A DNA stretch of 64,000 nucleotides. Source: Klebsormidium nitens (Eukaryota; Streptophyta; Klebsormidiophyceae; Klebsormidiales; Klebsormidiaceae). How positions within the stretch are numbered: the first letter of the stretch is position 1; each line of letters starts with the position of its first letter. The translations under genes were made by a program, and so were the position numbers. The notes beneath the pieces are model-generated. The model searched no databases and had not been told where the DNA came from. It saw only the letters and a list, made by a program, of their open reading frames with translations. Shown here in pieces: positions 21,413-34,600 of the stretch. The DNA is taken from the NCBI GenBank assembly GCA_000708835.1, contig DF237453.1, forward strand, positions 1,795-65,794, written 5' to 3'.

Positions 21413-24400
21413 CTATGCTTCGCCGGATGGGGCAGGCGGCTCTGATAGTTTGAAGGAAGACAGTACCTGCTCGAAGTCGGACTTAGCCTCCGCCCACCGG
21501 GTTTGGGCCGCAGAGGCGGTGACGACGTAGAAATGTCCTGCGACAAAAGGGTGAAACATGCAAACTATCAGCAAGGAACTACAGTCAGCAAGAAAATGTA
21601 CAAGACTTGCTGACTAGATGCACTTGGCCTTCCGGCGACCGGAAGGCAGTGGCGAACGCCTTAAAGTCGCTGCCAGAACAAAAAAATCAGCAGAGACCAC
21701 ATCAGCTGCCGGAACGAGTCCATGGTGTCCACATCTAAACGACGATTGAGCGGCGTCTCTTCGATTGCAAGGAGCCGGAAAGTGGTAAGAGTAGATCCAA
21801 AGTACACCCTTAGTAGACCCACTGATCAAAGGTATAAACTTCTTGGCTTGGCCAGACCGCTTGTATTCTGCTTTGGGGCAGACTTTTAACACAGTTTCGG
21901 AAATTTCAAAGTCGTCTTGCTTCAGACATGACAGCTTCCGGACCCTTCGAAACTTCAACGTTTCCACGTTTCGGCTGCCGGATGCGTTCCTTCAAAACGC
22001 TCCAAAAGTTTTCTTGCTTCAGATACAGATTAAATACCACATTGACGTAGTGATGCCGCGCGATTGTGGGCAGCACATTCTCGCCTTTTCCTTCGGATGC
22101 AGATTGCAGTTTTTCAAATACTCGACGTTTATCTGCTTCTTGCTTGATTTACGTACCTTTAAAAGCTTCAACGTTGACGTAGTGATGCCGCGTGATTGTC
22201 GGCAACACGTTCTCGCCTCTGAAGCATTCCCTCCTGCCGCCAAGGCCCTCTACAACCTCGCCACGGCATTGCTCCGTCACGTACCTGAACGAGACGTCAG
22301 AAATAAGATCCTGCGTTTGCCGTTCAACTTTTTTGAGCCAACCCTCCCCTCACTTACGGACCACGTTTGGCGGCGGGACTATCGGACTAACCAATGATAA
22401 CGGGACAAGTTGAGAAGCGGATCCTCAAGACTAGAAAGAACAAGGCATTGGGATGGTCTAATTTACTTTTCTGCAAGCAAGCAATGCACACAAGGTCGTT
22501 CCCTAGGTTTGATCTGATTTCAAGAAAAGCAACCCAAAACGAGTCAAAATTTCTTGGTGGAACTAGCTCACGAAGAAGAAAGACAGGCCTCCTGATCTGT
22601 GGAATCGGAAGCTCGTAGCAGGGGACTTAATTATGGATCTCTGCAACCAAGATACGTTCCTCAGGGGAGCCCAAAGCAGCCCAAACGATGTCTGGAGCCC
22701 ATGGAACAGGAATCTCGAGGATGTTTTAGTTGCACCTTCGAGTGGCTCCCTCTCAAAAGAGCAACTACTCACTCGAAGTGGTACTTGTTCCCTTGTGATG
22801 GATCCGCGGGGGTCTCCATCTCTTTCCGCAGAAACTCGGTTGTGATGTTCTGCACGGAAACGTGTCGCTAATCAGTTTGCGTCCATCGGGGCCTAGTTCT
22901 AAGCACAGTCGAACTGGATCACACACGTGTCAAAGCTGGTCAATGAAGTAAGAAAGAAACAGAGATATATTCAAAAAGGAAAAAGGTGTATAGGACAGGG
23001 CAGCGGTTTTTCAAAAGATCGGGACGGTATGCCGGGTAGGTCGGGCGCATAGCATGGAAAACTGATGAAAAGTTCTCAAGAGTTTCAAAGCTCTGCTTTC
23101 AGAGCTTTGTACTCTAGGACAGCTTAAGAGTAGAATCTTTCCGAGAAAGACTTCGCAAAGAAAAGAAACCGGGCTTTTCAGAGCTCGGTGAACGTTTAAG
23201 CCGGCAATCTGAAGCCACAGAGAAAAGCTAGGTACTCGATCCTTTGAAAACAACTGTTCCCATAACGAAGAGAGGGTTACGGCATTAGCTTCAACAACGC
23301 TGCAAAGTCAGAATCGATGCTCACTCCTCCTATGATGAGCTTTTCACTGATCTCTTCGGCACTGACTGTGCCAGGAGTGCCCGGCGCAATTGGGTATCGT
23401 AGCACGCTAACCTGGAATGCAACGGCGGGAAACGGTCAGAATCGGAAATGATTCTAAAGGCACGGGAAATCTAAGCTTGGCTTCAAATGTTTTGCTGCAT
23501 AAGGATCCTTCGCTCCTCAGAAGGAGACGTACAGTAAGCAAGACTGGCGGAAGGCGTCTTTGAGGAACCTCGATATTTATGCTCTCATGTCAAACCCATT
23601 ACTCTATGAGCGTCTTGATCCTGATCCCAGTCTCAATTTGGCACATGAACGCTGCGCTGGCCCAGCGAAGTTCTCGGATATCCGTCGACTTGCCAGGAAT
23701 GAGCTGAAGCAACGCTATAACCAGAAACGCCCAAGATAGGGTTTATCGTATCGTCCATTCGCTGGTTGAACTTATGAGCCGACGGAATGCATCAATCCGA
23801 GTCCAGCTTCAAGCTCCTCGTAATAGGGACTCTTCTTGTTCAAAAGATTTGATATGCGACCGATGACAAAAGGACAACCGTCCGAACACCGACCTGAAAC
23901 CAAACATACTCTCGACAAAGCGCACGAATGAAGCTAGCAGAGGCTCCGAAAGACGAAAGGAATCTGAGACTCACTGTATCGAACGTTTTGAAGTCGCCGA
24001 TGAGAGCGAGCGTTTCCTCCCCGTCGTCCTTGGCGACCTCCGTCCCCGGTTTTCGGTTCTGCACGAAATGCGCAATGAGCAGATCCTTTCGCGTCCGGTT
24101 CCGAAGCACTGTTGATCCAAGCGTGTCTGACGCCTTTGCTTCGCGAAGTTCCGCCGTTTAGTTAAAGCACCTCTAGTAACAAGGGTGAGGACAGTGAATG
24201 CTAAGAGTAGAAGCAGCTAGACGAGAAGTCCTTCAAGGAAGTTTCTGTAGTTGTAGGAGCATGATTGGATTTTCAACTGGTTGTAGATACTATGGCTCAG
24301 CAATGAAGTACGAAGGTACAAGCAGTCGACATTTCGGAAGATTGTTGACTGGGCGTCTCTTCCGTCCAACCATCGATTAGATTCGTGGAGACATCTCAGT

Positions 24401-27400
24401 TTCGCGCACCCAAAGAAAATCAATCACGCTTCATGAGAAGCTGACTCCTAATTCCTCGATTCCGGCGATTGAAGCATGACTTCTGCATCCTCCCGCGTGC
24501 GGACACGTGGCAGACGGCTACCAACGCAACGTGGGCCGTGATCAAGCATTGACTCACCAAAGCTTCGACGAAGCGGTCGGGGTACGTGATGGTGAATGGC
24601 GTGGCGTTCTTGGTCTCACGGTACTTGACGGGTGCGGGCGCGAGCGTTTTGCTTGCAACCAGGATGACGTCGTACGCGCTCGGCCAGACGTCAGCAAGGG
24701 CCGAATCTCGTGGGCCTGCGTAAGTCAGGCGAGGAGTCACTAAACTGCCGAAGACAATGTTATCTAGAGTGTAAAGTTGCATAGCCTGTCGAGTCAAGGC
24801 AACGTTCTAAGAGATCTTTCCCACTCCGCTGTCGGCCCCGTCATTGCGTTGGTTGTGAGCATAATGTCGAGGAAGGAGGGTTAATAGGTATGATCCAACA
24901 AGAATAACTGGGGCTATCCGGTGATCGAGAGAAAGCAGAGGCCGTGCATGTGGGAAAATCCTCTCATCACGATAGCTTTGGAAGAGTTGCTTGACTGGGC
25001 TAAAGAAGGCAACCTTAAAAATCTTCCCAACAGGGCCGCTTGCTGATCACGATGCAACAGGCAGAGAACAGTCTCAAGACCTTGCAAAGCGGAAGCGCAG
25101 ACCAAAAATCTAGAAAAGGTTAGCAAAGGCGGCCACGTGAACTACGGACACAAAGTATTTGTTGCCGCCCTATGAGCAGATTATTGGCCACTGAGGGCGT
25201 GGCAGTTCAGCTCAGGACAAAGGCAAAAGTTGACGCTGGATTCCGACGCCGCTGTAAAACGCACGTTGTAGTCATTTATCAGCAACCAACAAGCAGACCC
25301 CTATTATAACAATCACTTCATGCCGTCACCGACTGGGGTCAAGTGCCCAAACAAAGTTGCGAGCGAGATTCTTGCAAGGGTGCCCACAAAAAGCTGGTGG
25401 TTTCGTGGCTTTGTTGAAACACACTGCCGGATCCAGTCAGCCAAACGGCCGTTACGCCAGCACATCAGCTGAATCTTTCACATCAGAGGAGCTCAGAGCC
25501 GATCACAGCGTATAGTCAGTACGAAATTGCTCCAGCATCGAGCCACCTCACGAAATATCAGACGACGTTGAGCAAGGTACCTGACTGGCTCGTGTCAGCT
25601 GCCGCATACTTGCCATGGGAATGCCAACCTACTTTCAGAAAGGACCGGCACCTTTTGGGTGAAAAGGGTGGTCGTTCTCTTGACACTAACTAGTTACAAG
25701 AGCAATCTATAAGGCACAGCCGCAACGCTGCTGCAGAGACACAGTGGTGAAAGGATATTATTGGCGCCACATCGGCTCTGCCAGTATTAGAACTTGTATG
25801 CAGCAGGCCAACCCATGCACAGTCGTCAGCACGGCTGCTTCGCATCGTCTAAGCGGTAGCTCAAAATAGATTCTTCCAATCCAAAAAGGGCGTTGCAAAG
25901 GACAGACTAAGCACTTGCAAAGCTTGCTGGCAGATTTTGCGCGACCACTTGGATCTTCCATTCGACTTGCGATGAATCAAGGAACTTCTCGACTGGATGT
26001 TGATCTCTCGGACCAAAGCGGTTCCACACTCCAGTTACAAGTTTCACCCACATCTTGACGACCCCTTTGACGAGTTCTGCTCCAAGCGAGACTAAAGAGA
26101 AGCTGAAACGGCAGTATGGTCAACAAACTCGGAGTCCGTTTGCTTTGCACGAGTCCCCTGAAATACTGACAAGCTCGTCGATCTAGAAGGGGGTCGACTG
26201 TCGTCAATCTGTGATTGCGGACGCACCAACCAAGCTTACGCGGATGGCTCAGCGGAGAACTCACGTAAAGGCATGGGTTTATTCAAACCCAGATCCGTGA
26301 TTCCTCACTGCCCTACTGTCGAGTAGAATGCGACCAGGAATCAGCACAGCACACGCATGATGACCTCGGCCTTCTGGAGGGCCAGAACGGTCTGACAAAG
26401 GAGCAGACAGATGATCAAGAGAGGAGAAGGCTGAAGCGTTCAGTATGGAGACCGGAAAGAGGGTCTGAATGGCCGCAAGAACGGAAACGCGAGGCATCTT
26501 ATATGACGAAAGGCCGGCCGCAACATCTCATATCCGCTAAGATCGAAAAATTACACGGACAAGTCTTTCGTTACGTTACAAAGGTGACCCGCCCACACGT
26601 CTTGGCAAAAGGGAAACATGTAGACTCTTTACCGAAGTCGACTAATACTGCAGACTGTCTGCGAAAAACGCCTCAGAACTGGTTTCGAAAGAGCAGATTT
26701 TCAGCGTCAAGGCTACGGGGATGCTAATCGAGATATTTTACCATAAAAGGAAGTCGTAGTAGGAAACCAGGATTTCCGTCGCTCAGCGCATCGCTTTGAA
26801 TCTACTCCAATTCTGCCAACAATTTGTTGTTTCGTCCCCAGGGCAAAAGGCAAAAGTAGGGCGACAAAGCCAGAACTAGCGGCATTATTGTTCCCTTTGA
26901 CAGTCGATGACCAGAGCCCTGTGACTCAAGTCAGAGAGAATAATCTCATCATCGCCGCTGGCAACCAGGAGAAGGAGTGGCATCGTCAGTGCAAAAAGTG
27001 AATTCACGAAAAGGCTCTGGTTCCCTAAGTTCGAGAAAGTACAGTATCAGTAGTAACGCCAAATCAGTGGCGCGGATTTGCGAGGCATTCCTATCGAAAG
27101 GGGGATATGACCATTTCCTTGCAGCTTTCAACATCCCTTGAGCTCTTAAAAGCCAGCGGGATTGCCATTACAAATAGGCCTTTTGGATTTTATGCTTCGA
27201 ACACTCTGGCAGTACAGAAAGCAGGTCGTTTATGTTGGTCCGATTTTCAGAGGCAACGATGTCAATCTACAGTACGAGGGCTGGGCAACCTTACTCAAGG
27301 AAAGCGCTCGAGCAAGGTCGCATCTGTTTTCAACCTATATGGCCTCTGCAAACTGAAGTGCCCTTTCAAGTGTGCTAAGGAGAAGTTCCAATGCAGAAAA

Positions 27401-30400
27401 GTACCATTCGGCTCTGAAACCCTCGTGAAAAAGCCTGGCTTCAAACCATGCTACGGTGTTAGCACTGTCGCTTGGGTTCTGATCAAAGTAAAGAGCTCGA
27501 ATCCGTCTGATGGTCTAATAGTTATGCCAATGGTGTGTGGTAAGAATGTCAGCTATTATTGGCTGATCACCAGTGCCATAAACCCACTTGACCTGAACCG
27601 AGGCTTGAACCGAGGCCTAAAACAAAAGAAACAACCACGTAACCGATATCCTGGGCTGGACATGCAACTTCAGCGTTTTGATAAATATCAGACCTGTCCA
27701 GGACGCGTTTGTGACATGAAGAGCCCTTGAAACATAGAGCGCTTTTGTGACACCGCTTGAGTGAGGCCACTACTGTCAAGGAGTACATCGTTGTGAGCCT
27801 TAAACATGCCCAGTGCGGCCTCAAAACTACGACCACAAAATGGAAACGATGGCTCCCTATTCACATATAGGCTGGGGGCTTCATTTTCAAGTCATAAGGA
27901 CCCCCGTCGGGAAAGGCATGCTGACACAGCGTTTTGCTGTTTACATTGAGATGGACAAAGTTCTATTATCAAAGACAACGACTGAGAAAAAGCAAACTTG
28001 TTCAAACAAGAAAGCTGCTGTTTCAAGAGCACTGCAAACCGCCACACCTCCACTTTGATGGAAGTAGGCCACAAAAGTAACCGCGGGGTGAGAAACAAAC
28101 AGCTTCGATTTTGCAAAAGTGATGCCTACCTTGTTACGACAGATAACCAACTATGCCCGCCCAGGACAAGTGCTGACGCCTCAAAACATATGTTGACAGC
28201 ACGATTGCAGAAAAGCATATCAAGAAGGAGAGCTGCTGCCCTGACAGATGCCCTAAGAGCGTGCTCTGGACAAGGAGCAGGAAGCAACTCCTCGAGGAGC
28301 TACATGTAGTTTTGATCTCCTAAGCATCTATCCTTAGAAAACCAGGGGGCGGGAGGGGGGCTTCCCAACACAGTGGAAGCAGCAAACTTCTGCCCAGAAG
28401 TGGACTTGATAGTCAACTGAAAAGAGAAACCACGCAACCCGGCAATCTGGCGTTTGGACCGTCCTTGAGTTGTTAACTCAGCGCGCCTTTGTGATGACCG
28501 GAGATCTGGAGCACGAGGGGCCCGACCCAAATCGTGAAGCAGGCTTAGATTTTGTAGTATACATCATTGTGACTTTGACAAGACTCACACAACTGAAGGA
28601 AGGGCACTGACGCTGAAAGGCGAAGTAAACTTTGTTCGAGGTGACTCGTCTGCCAGTGGGGAGCCTATAACCTCTAAAACAGCAGCTAGAAGCGACTTGC
28701 TTCTGATGCTCCTGAATCAATCTTGTTGACTAGAATCAGCCAGGCACAGCGTTGTGGAAGTCCCAACAAACCACTTGAGAAAGTGCAACACTCTGGCAGA
28801 CGGGGGTCAGATGTCCACTCCAAATTAACCCAGTATAGCAGTGGAACGCTTTTGCAGCTCACTCAGAACAAGATCCTCAGCTGTGCTATAGAGCGTGGCG
28901 GCAAATGCAATCATAGCCAAACAACGGTATACAGGCAAAGCCAGGATTGGGTGTGGGTCCTCCCACAGTGCATTGTTTTTGCAGAAGAAGTTTCCAAGAA
29001 GAAAGTGGGGAGAAAGTGAGAATTGGGGTGGAAGCGACTGAATGTGTCTGAATGTTAAAGTCCAGCAAAGTGGCTGTAGTAGAAAGCTTAGGGCTGAATG
29101 AGTCGCTGGGGCCCAGTCGCAGCATTATAGCAGCGCGCTTTCAGTGGGCATCTCTGGTTGGTCAATGCAACTTTCGATGAAAATCAAATCAAAGTGATTT
29201 AAAGAGTGTTCTGATCAGAGCACGCTTGTCCATTGCATTTGGGCATTGATACAATCAGAACCAGCAGTCGCTTGTGCAAAGAGGGCGTGGCATTAATGAG
29301 TCTCGACCACTAAGACGGATGGGGCCAAAACGCGGCTGACCCTTGTACTCACTGCCCGCAAAACTTGTCCTTCTGCAGAAAACTTTGCCACGCGGCTTGC
29401 CGGCGGACGTGCGCAACTCAAACATAAGGTACTCATCGAAGAGTCTACGTCAAGCAGCTGAAATCTTTCAATTGGACGTTAATTGCAGACACACAATGAG
29501 TCCCAGGGCCGTCAATTCAAAGACCCCAAAAACTAAATCTATAAATGAACAATGCAACCTCAGCATAGAGATTGACCAAATTGAAGAGATGCATGCATGA
29601 TTTTCAAGTTGAGTCCTGTCTTCTATCAAGGAAAATCCTCTGACAAGTGCACGTACTTATAAGCTTGAGCTTCAAAACTGCAGTTGGCTTTCATGAACAA
29701 TAAGGTCATCACCATGAAAAGGAGCGTGCTTCCAGTCCTCTGTTTGCAGCATTCTGCCTATGGGGTAGCCACAGCATCCAGCGACCGACATGGAAAGGCA
29801 AATGCGGGAACTTTCGGGCATTTCCCTAAAATGCATGAGTATCTCGCAGCATTTTTCTGGAAACAGCGCGGCGATTCGGGCTCAACCAACCATGTCCAAG
29901 AACCAACCAACAAGCCGTCAGAATGTTATGGTGACGACTTCTTCAGAAGCAGTCTGCCCTCGTGATCATAAACGCACTCCTCCCATAAACTTCTGCAGCT
30001 CTCACCAGAATGCGGCTTTCACTTGTGTCAAAGAACCTTCATCTTCAACAGATAAGAGAAAGGAAAAACGTTTCACAAAAGAATGCAGCAATCTTCTTTG
30101 TGCTTACCAGCTCCTGCCACCGCTGCCGCCCCTGCCAACCCCCCAACCAGCACTCTCTTCATCAACTCCCGCCGCCGCAAACCCGCCATCCTGGTTGCAT
30201 CGCTTTCAGCTCCCCCCGTGCATGCACCACTTTTATCTTCCGACTCCTCCGAGCCATAACTTGCCCTTGCCATTCCTCCATATTGCCTTTTGTGGTATAC
30301 ATTCTTGAAAGTGAAGCGCTGCGCTGATTGCTGCGCAGGCAGAGGAACAAGGGTCCGACCGGAGATTGAGCAGCTGGAGCTCAATGCTGTAAAGTGGGGA

Positions 30401-30486
30401 ACCTTGATGGGCTGGATTGCGGCCACGCAGGAGCCGTAAGGCGTAGCCATGGCGCCCTTTGTTGGAGGAGAAAACGGAGCAACCAC
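21413..30486 (-). CDS. PsbP-domain thylakoid lumen protein, seven exons
   Basis: Minus-strand exons: 30486-30108, 24715-24558, 24133-23975, 23411-23325, 22849-22773, 22284-22157, 21537-21413; all junctions are GT-AG and keep phase, giving 370 aa. The second in-frame ATG at 30450 (GCCATGG) may be the real start (358 aa). The N-terminus is basic and Ser-rich like a plastid transit peptide. It is followed by a twin-arginine leader, LRRRELMKRVLVGG, then an Ala/Gly-rich core, as in Tat-imported lumen proteins. The mature part has the order of the PsbP fold: FTITYPDRFVEAL, ALIGDFKTFDTVSVLRYP, SAEEISEKLI, NKYHFEYVTEQ, TRHHYVNVEAFKG and HFYVVTASAAQTRW, ending VLSSFKLSEPP. The PsbP family assists photosystem II or related lumen functions; which PPD subgroup this is cannot be told here. 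The first intron is about 5.4 kb. The 5' boundary of exon 3 is the least certain. Confidence 0.87.
22041..22085 (-). pseudogene. Relic copy of PsbP-gene exon 6 inside intron 6
   Basis: A 45-base segment matches exon 6 positions 22173-22217 at 40 of 45 bases, 132 bases away. On the minus strand it still reads GENVLPTIARHHYVNV, against GENVLPTITRHHYVNV in the real exon. Its possible donor sites give phase 0 or 2, whereas exon 7 needs one carried base, so it cannot replace exon 6 in the mature frame. It is best read as a tandem partial exon duplication that decayed. Confidence 0.8.
24716..30107 (-). other. Very long first intron of the PsbP-domain gene
   Basis: About 5.4 kb between exon 1 (donor GTAAGC) and exon 2 (acceptor ACGCAG). 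The exons join in phase, so no extra exon is needed. The longest open frame inside is 27107-27730 on the plus strand; it is unrecognised and carries a small direct repeat AACCGAGGCTTG/AACCGAGGCCT at 27597-27620. I see no clear transposase, reverse transcriptase or terminal repeats. Its size far exceeds the other introns of the window. Confidence 0.6.
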
Positions 30487-30537
30487 TGAATGTGGGAGTT
30501 CTCAGAGCTCTGAGCCTGTTCATGAGCCAATTCCTGG

Positions 30538-30556
30538 GGTTAGGGTTTTAGGGTTT
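30538..30556 (-). promoter_or_regulatory. Double telo-box upstream of the PsbP-domain gene
   Basis: The plus strand reads GGTTAGGGTTTTAGGGTTT, i.e. two overlapping AAACCCTA motifs on the gene's strand, 52-70 bases above the first ATG and about 90-105 above the second. Telo-boxes near start sites are known from plant growth and translation gene promoters. Here the position fits a promoter or 5' leader element. Binding was not shown. Confidence 0.7.
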
Positions 30557-31675
30557 GCTTTTAGAAATGGAGAACGTCCACCGTCGATGATGTGGTCCGG
30601 GATCCGGCGATGAGTGGTTGAGACCAATTCTGGTATCAGAAAGCGGTTTATTTCAGCCTCAGCGCAACGTACTTGATTATGAACGGCCTACATTAGTACG
30701 GTGGTTGTGTACATTACCTATCTTCCGGTGCAGCTTACCGTACCGTACGTAAATCACGTACCTTGTATGATTTTTGCCGGTGTTCTGCACTCACCATCGC
30801 TACTTGCTGAAAAATACGACAAACTCTTCCATTGCCGGCCGAGTGCCGGCCGAACTTGAGGCGGCGTTGAGGCCAGGCTTCATAATGCATTGACATCTTA
30901 GACCGAGGTCAAGTGACTTGCATAAGTGTACGTTTCTGATCCTGACTAAGGTCAGCTGGTCTGGTAGGTATTCATCTAGGTGCTTGAGGGCCGAAAGCCC
31001 ACAAGTTTAACCACAGCGAACATTTCCTAGCTGTAGTATCTTTGTACTGGCAGGTGACCAGACCGTACGCCAGCTAGAGCTGAAGGACTGCGTATTGCCG
31101 ACATATGGGCTAAGAAGACACGTTTCGCATTTACGAGCTCTAGGATTGTGAATTTTGCAAGTCAACAAACTCAACGGTCTACGGGGTCAACGGCTATTCG
31201 CTTTCTCAGGCTCTACATGCAGGAACTCTACAGACTGCATTTGATTCGTTCCGCTCTGGCCGGAGATTCGATTCTGTGCTGTGGAAAGGTTGAGCAGATT
31301 AGACTCCTGCAGACTGCGCGCAAAGACGGGCCAGCATTTGGAACCCCAACCTGTGCAGTCTGATACGTGTACTGGCTGATCCTATCTTTCTCCGCAGAAC
31401 CTCTGCGTCCGGATTCCTCCTTGTGGTCGTTTTGTGTTTGAAGCGGCGCAAAGCAGTCCTTGTTGGAGCCAAGTTAGAAAGCCCACCATTCCTCCCTGCG
31501 CATTCTTCTCCAGCAAAAGTGGCGGCTTTGAAAAATCAGTGCATACATTGGGCGTAGAAAGACTTTGTGCTTTGATCAAACTTTAAGCATCACCGCTGCT
31601 CTCTGCATTGCGCGCCCGCATTCGGAGCACCAAATTTCTGTAAAGCCCTCAGCATTGCCAAAAGAAGCGGCAAAA
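30557..31675. promoter_or_regulatory. Divergent intergenic region (PsbP gene / CAP gene)
   Basis: The PsbP-domain gene leaves to the left and the CAP gene to the right, so this 1.1 kb holds both promoters. Visible elements are the telo-box at its left edge, a direct repeat of GCCGGCCGA near 30835-30855, and a run of overlapping CGTAC words near 30740-30765. No confident TATA box was identified for either gene. Confidence 0.45.
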
Positions 31676-34600
31676 ATGGGCAAGACCGCAGCGCCCTCTT
31701 TTTGGGCGTCCAGCCTGGTGGGGTGTCTGTTGCTGAGTTCACTCCTTTTGGCTGAGGCCGGGAGACACAACAGCGGGCTGGCGAACAAGGGGCGGGAGCA
31801 TTCACACCACCACCATCATGGTGGCCATGGGCACGGGAAGCCGGTGGGAATAAGCACCGAGGCAGAGTTTGAGGGGGACGTCCTCCCAGAGAAGACGGCT
31901 GTCGCGCAGGGCAGCGGAAAGATTGCTGGGGGAAAGTCGGAAAATAACCGGCGGTCGGTTGAGGAGTCTGCTGACGTGGGCGGAGTCTACATGTATCTGG
32001 CGTCCTTCTTGACTTTGCAGAGCCGCCCGGCGATCGCGAGCATGACAGGTGTCACGCCCACAAACTGCCACCTGTCGCATGACGTCACCTGCGGCAATGG
32101 CAAGCAGTCCGGAGACCGATTGGGTGCGGCCGTGGACTTCCTCACCGCGTCTTTGTTCGGAAAGTCGACCGAGGGAAAGCAAATTCTGCCGGCGGATGAG
32201 TCTGCCAAGCCCGCAGAGATTGACCCAGCACCGGGTTTCTCGCAAGCCCCCCTGGAAAGACCATCCGACGCGGGAAAGAAGATCCTGCCTAGTCACGAGG
32301 GAACAAAGCCTGCAGAGTTGGATCCGGCAAACCACAAGCAGGGGGGTGAAATTGCCGGACAGGAGACCCCCCTCCCCGCAGACGAGGGCACTGGCAACCC
32401 CTCTTGGACCGGCCTCCTCCCGAGCATCGTCCGCGCATTTGCATCCATCCGCAACTCTGGCCACGTCACCGCTGACATCAGCGGCGCGTCAGCGCTCCGC
32501 CGGCCGTCTGATGCCGGCAAGCAGATCCTGCCTGCAGACGAGGGGAGAGGTGTTCAGCCCCCTCAGAGCGGAATGGAGGGGGAGCGGACGGAACTGAACG
32601 CGGCGTTCTCGGAAACTAGAGCGAGGATGCTGATCAGTGCGGGGAGTCCCGAGACGAGCACGGTTTCGCAGCTGTTTTTAGATGCGCACAACGCGGCGCG
32701 CAGCGCAGTGGGGGTGCAACCAATCAAATGGAACACGACCCTGGCAATATTTGCACAGGTGAGTTGTAAGGGGTTGCCTCGCTATTTGGTACGCTATTTG
32801 GTACGCTATTTGGTGAAAAGCGGGTGCGGTGGTTTTGTCGTTTCAGGCAAGCGGATGGGGGGTGCACTGATTGGGGCAGAAGGCTGGCGGCGTTGGCGTT
32901 GGTTAGGAGCGAGATTATGCTTCTGGGGCTTGGAGACACTTTGCTCTCATTATGCTGGAGACAGGTCTACATTTTGCTGACTTTCATTGTAAGATTGGGG
33001 GTTTTCCTGATGATGGATCATCAGCCACATTCGGATGTCTAAGTAGGCAATGTGATGTGAGTAGGCAATCCTTTCCTGCCAAAAGCCCGGCTTTCATGTA
33101 TTATAAAAGAGAGGTTTGTAGGCGTCTTCATCTTGTGTAGAGTGAAGGTTTTCTTGGACAGCAAAATGTTCGTACTAATGCTTGACGAATGCGAACATCA
33201 CGATCTTATATAGGAGCTTCAACGAAACCTGAGGCTCTTGGTGGAAAGCCCTAGAAGAAAGTCCGATAATGAAGCCACCAGAACCTCTCGGTTTTCCAAA
33301 CGAAGAAGCAGAGAATCAACGCCATGTGTGCCGATCGGCGCGCTTACAACCAGGGCGCCCACTTGAGTTTTCTCGAGCGTTAGGGCTCCTATTCTTGACC
33401 AACCGAAAGTTCGTGAAGCGCCAATGAAACACATGACTCTGGAACGTCCGAGCTGAGACGTTCCTCTTATCTATGAAGGCACGGGCAAACAGCAAGCAGA
33501 TCAACGCAAGCTGTGCGACTGCACACTCGCAACCACAGTGCCCAATACAGACTGATTTAAGCCTTAGCGCTTCATTACTCCAGATTATCGAGCTCGAAAG
33601 TCACGCGCGAAGTCCGCTCTGAACGGTTTCTCTCTTTTCGTACAGGCGTGGGCGAACAACCAGAAGATCAACGCGAGCTGTGCGATGGCGCACCGTCCGA
33701 CGAGCGGGCCCAACAAGCGCATCTACGGCGAGAACATCGCGTGGAACGGCGGCTTCAAGAGCAGCGCAACCCAGGTGAGCGGGTTGTTCCGTTGTTCCGC
33801 TCTTCCGTTGAGTGGCTCAGCTCTTTCTCAACTGCTGATGTGTCTAGGCTAGCCGCCTTCTTTCATGACTTTCTAAAAGCAAAATTCTCGAGGTGAACGG
33901 CGGCCTCAAGAGCGTTCCGATGCTCCGCTTCGATTTCCCTTCCGTACCGATGTACCGAGCCTGCCTCCGTCTTTGGCCAACTCTCCTTTCGCTTAGCTCA
34001 TCTGCCGGCGCATCTGCTGGCGCATCTGCGTCCAGGAACGTCGCGCCCGGAATACAAACCGTTTAATAATCAGCAAAAGCGAGCACAAAAACCTCCCACT
34101 ACTCTTCTATTCTGTTGACGGACCTTTCGCCACAAACTGCAAACTAAAGTTGGATTCTTGGATCCTTTAGCGTTTGGACTAGTGAGCGCATCCAATTTTA
34201 GCGACGGCAAACTTTTCAACCAAGGTTCGTTTCGCGAAAGAGAAAACGAGCGAACGGGGGGACACGTCAGCATCATGCAGGGTGATTCTCAAAAGAATCC
34301 TACATAAGGAGTCCTGACGTTTCCCGATTCTGATCCCAGATCACCAATCTGTGGGCCGGCGAGTCGATCTACTACAACCGCACGTCCAACACGTGCACGC
34401 CCGGCAAGGTCTGCGGACACTACACCGCGGTGAGCGCACCAAATCTACGAGTCTAGTATAAAGTCTTCAGAAAATGGTGCCTTTCTAGCCTGCAACCGAC
34501 ATGGGCTGTGAGTGTCTGGGGCGGGTAGTCGCACTGAAGTAGTCTCGCTCGGAGTCGTAGCTTTTTGGCAGTGACCAGGCAGCCTCAAACTCATTGCTCG

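Noticed and set aside
21843-22397. 184-codon plus-strand open frame
   Set aside because: It overlaps the minus-strand exon 6 of the PsbP-domain gene and its relic copy. Its repeated VDVVMPRDC motif is only the opposite-strand shadow of that duplicated exon.
23281-23324. Longer version of PsbP-gene exon 4 ending near 23281
   Set aside because: The extra frame is open, but using its GTAACC donor skips the exon at 22773-22849, which encodes the conserved KYHFE strand. The GTGAGC donor at 23324 joins that exon in phase.
27107-27730. 207-codon plus-strand open frame inside the long PsbP-gene intron
   Set aside because: No recognisable domain, no splice partners and unremarkable composition. Length alone is not enough.
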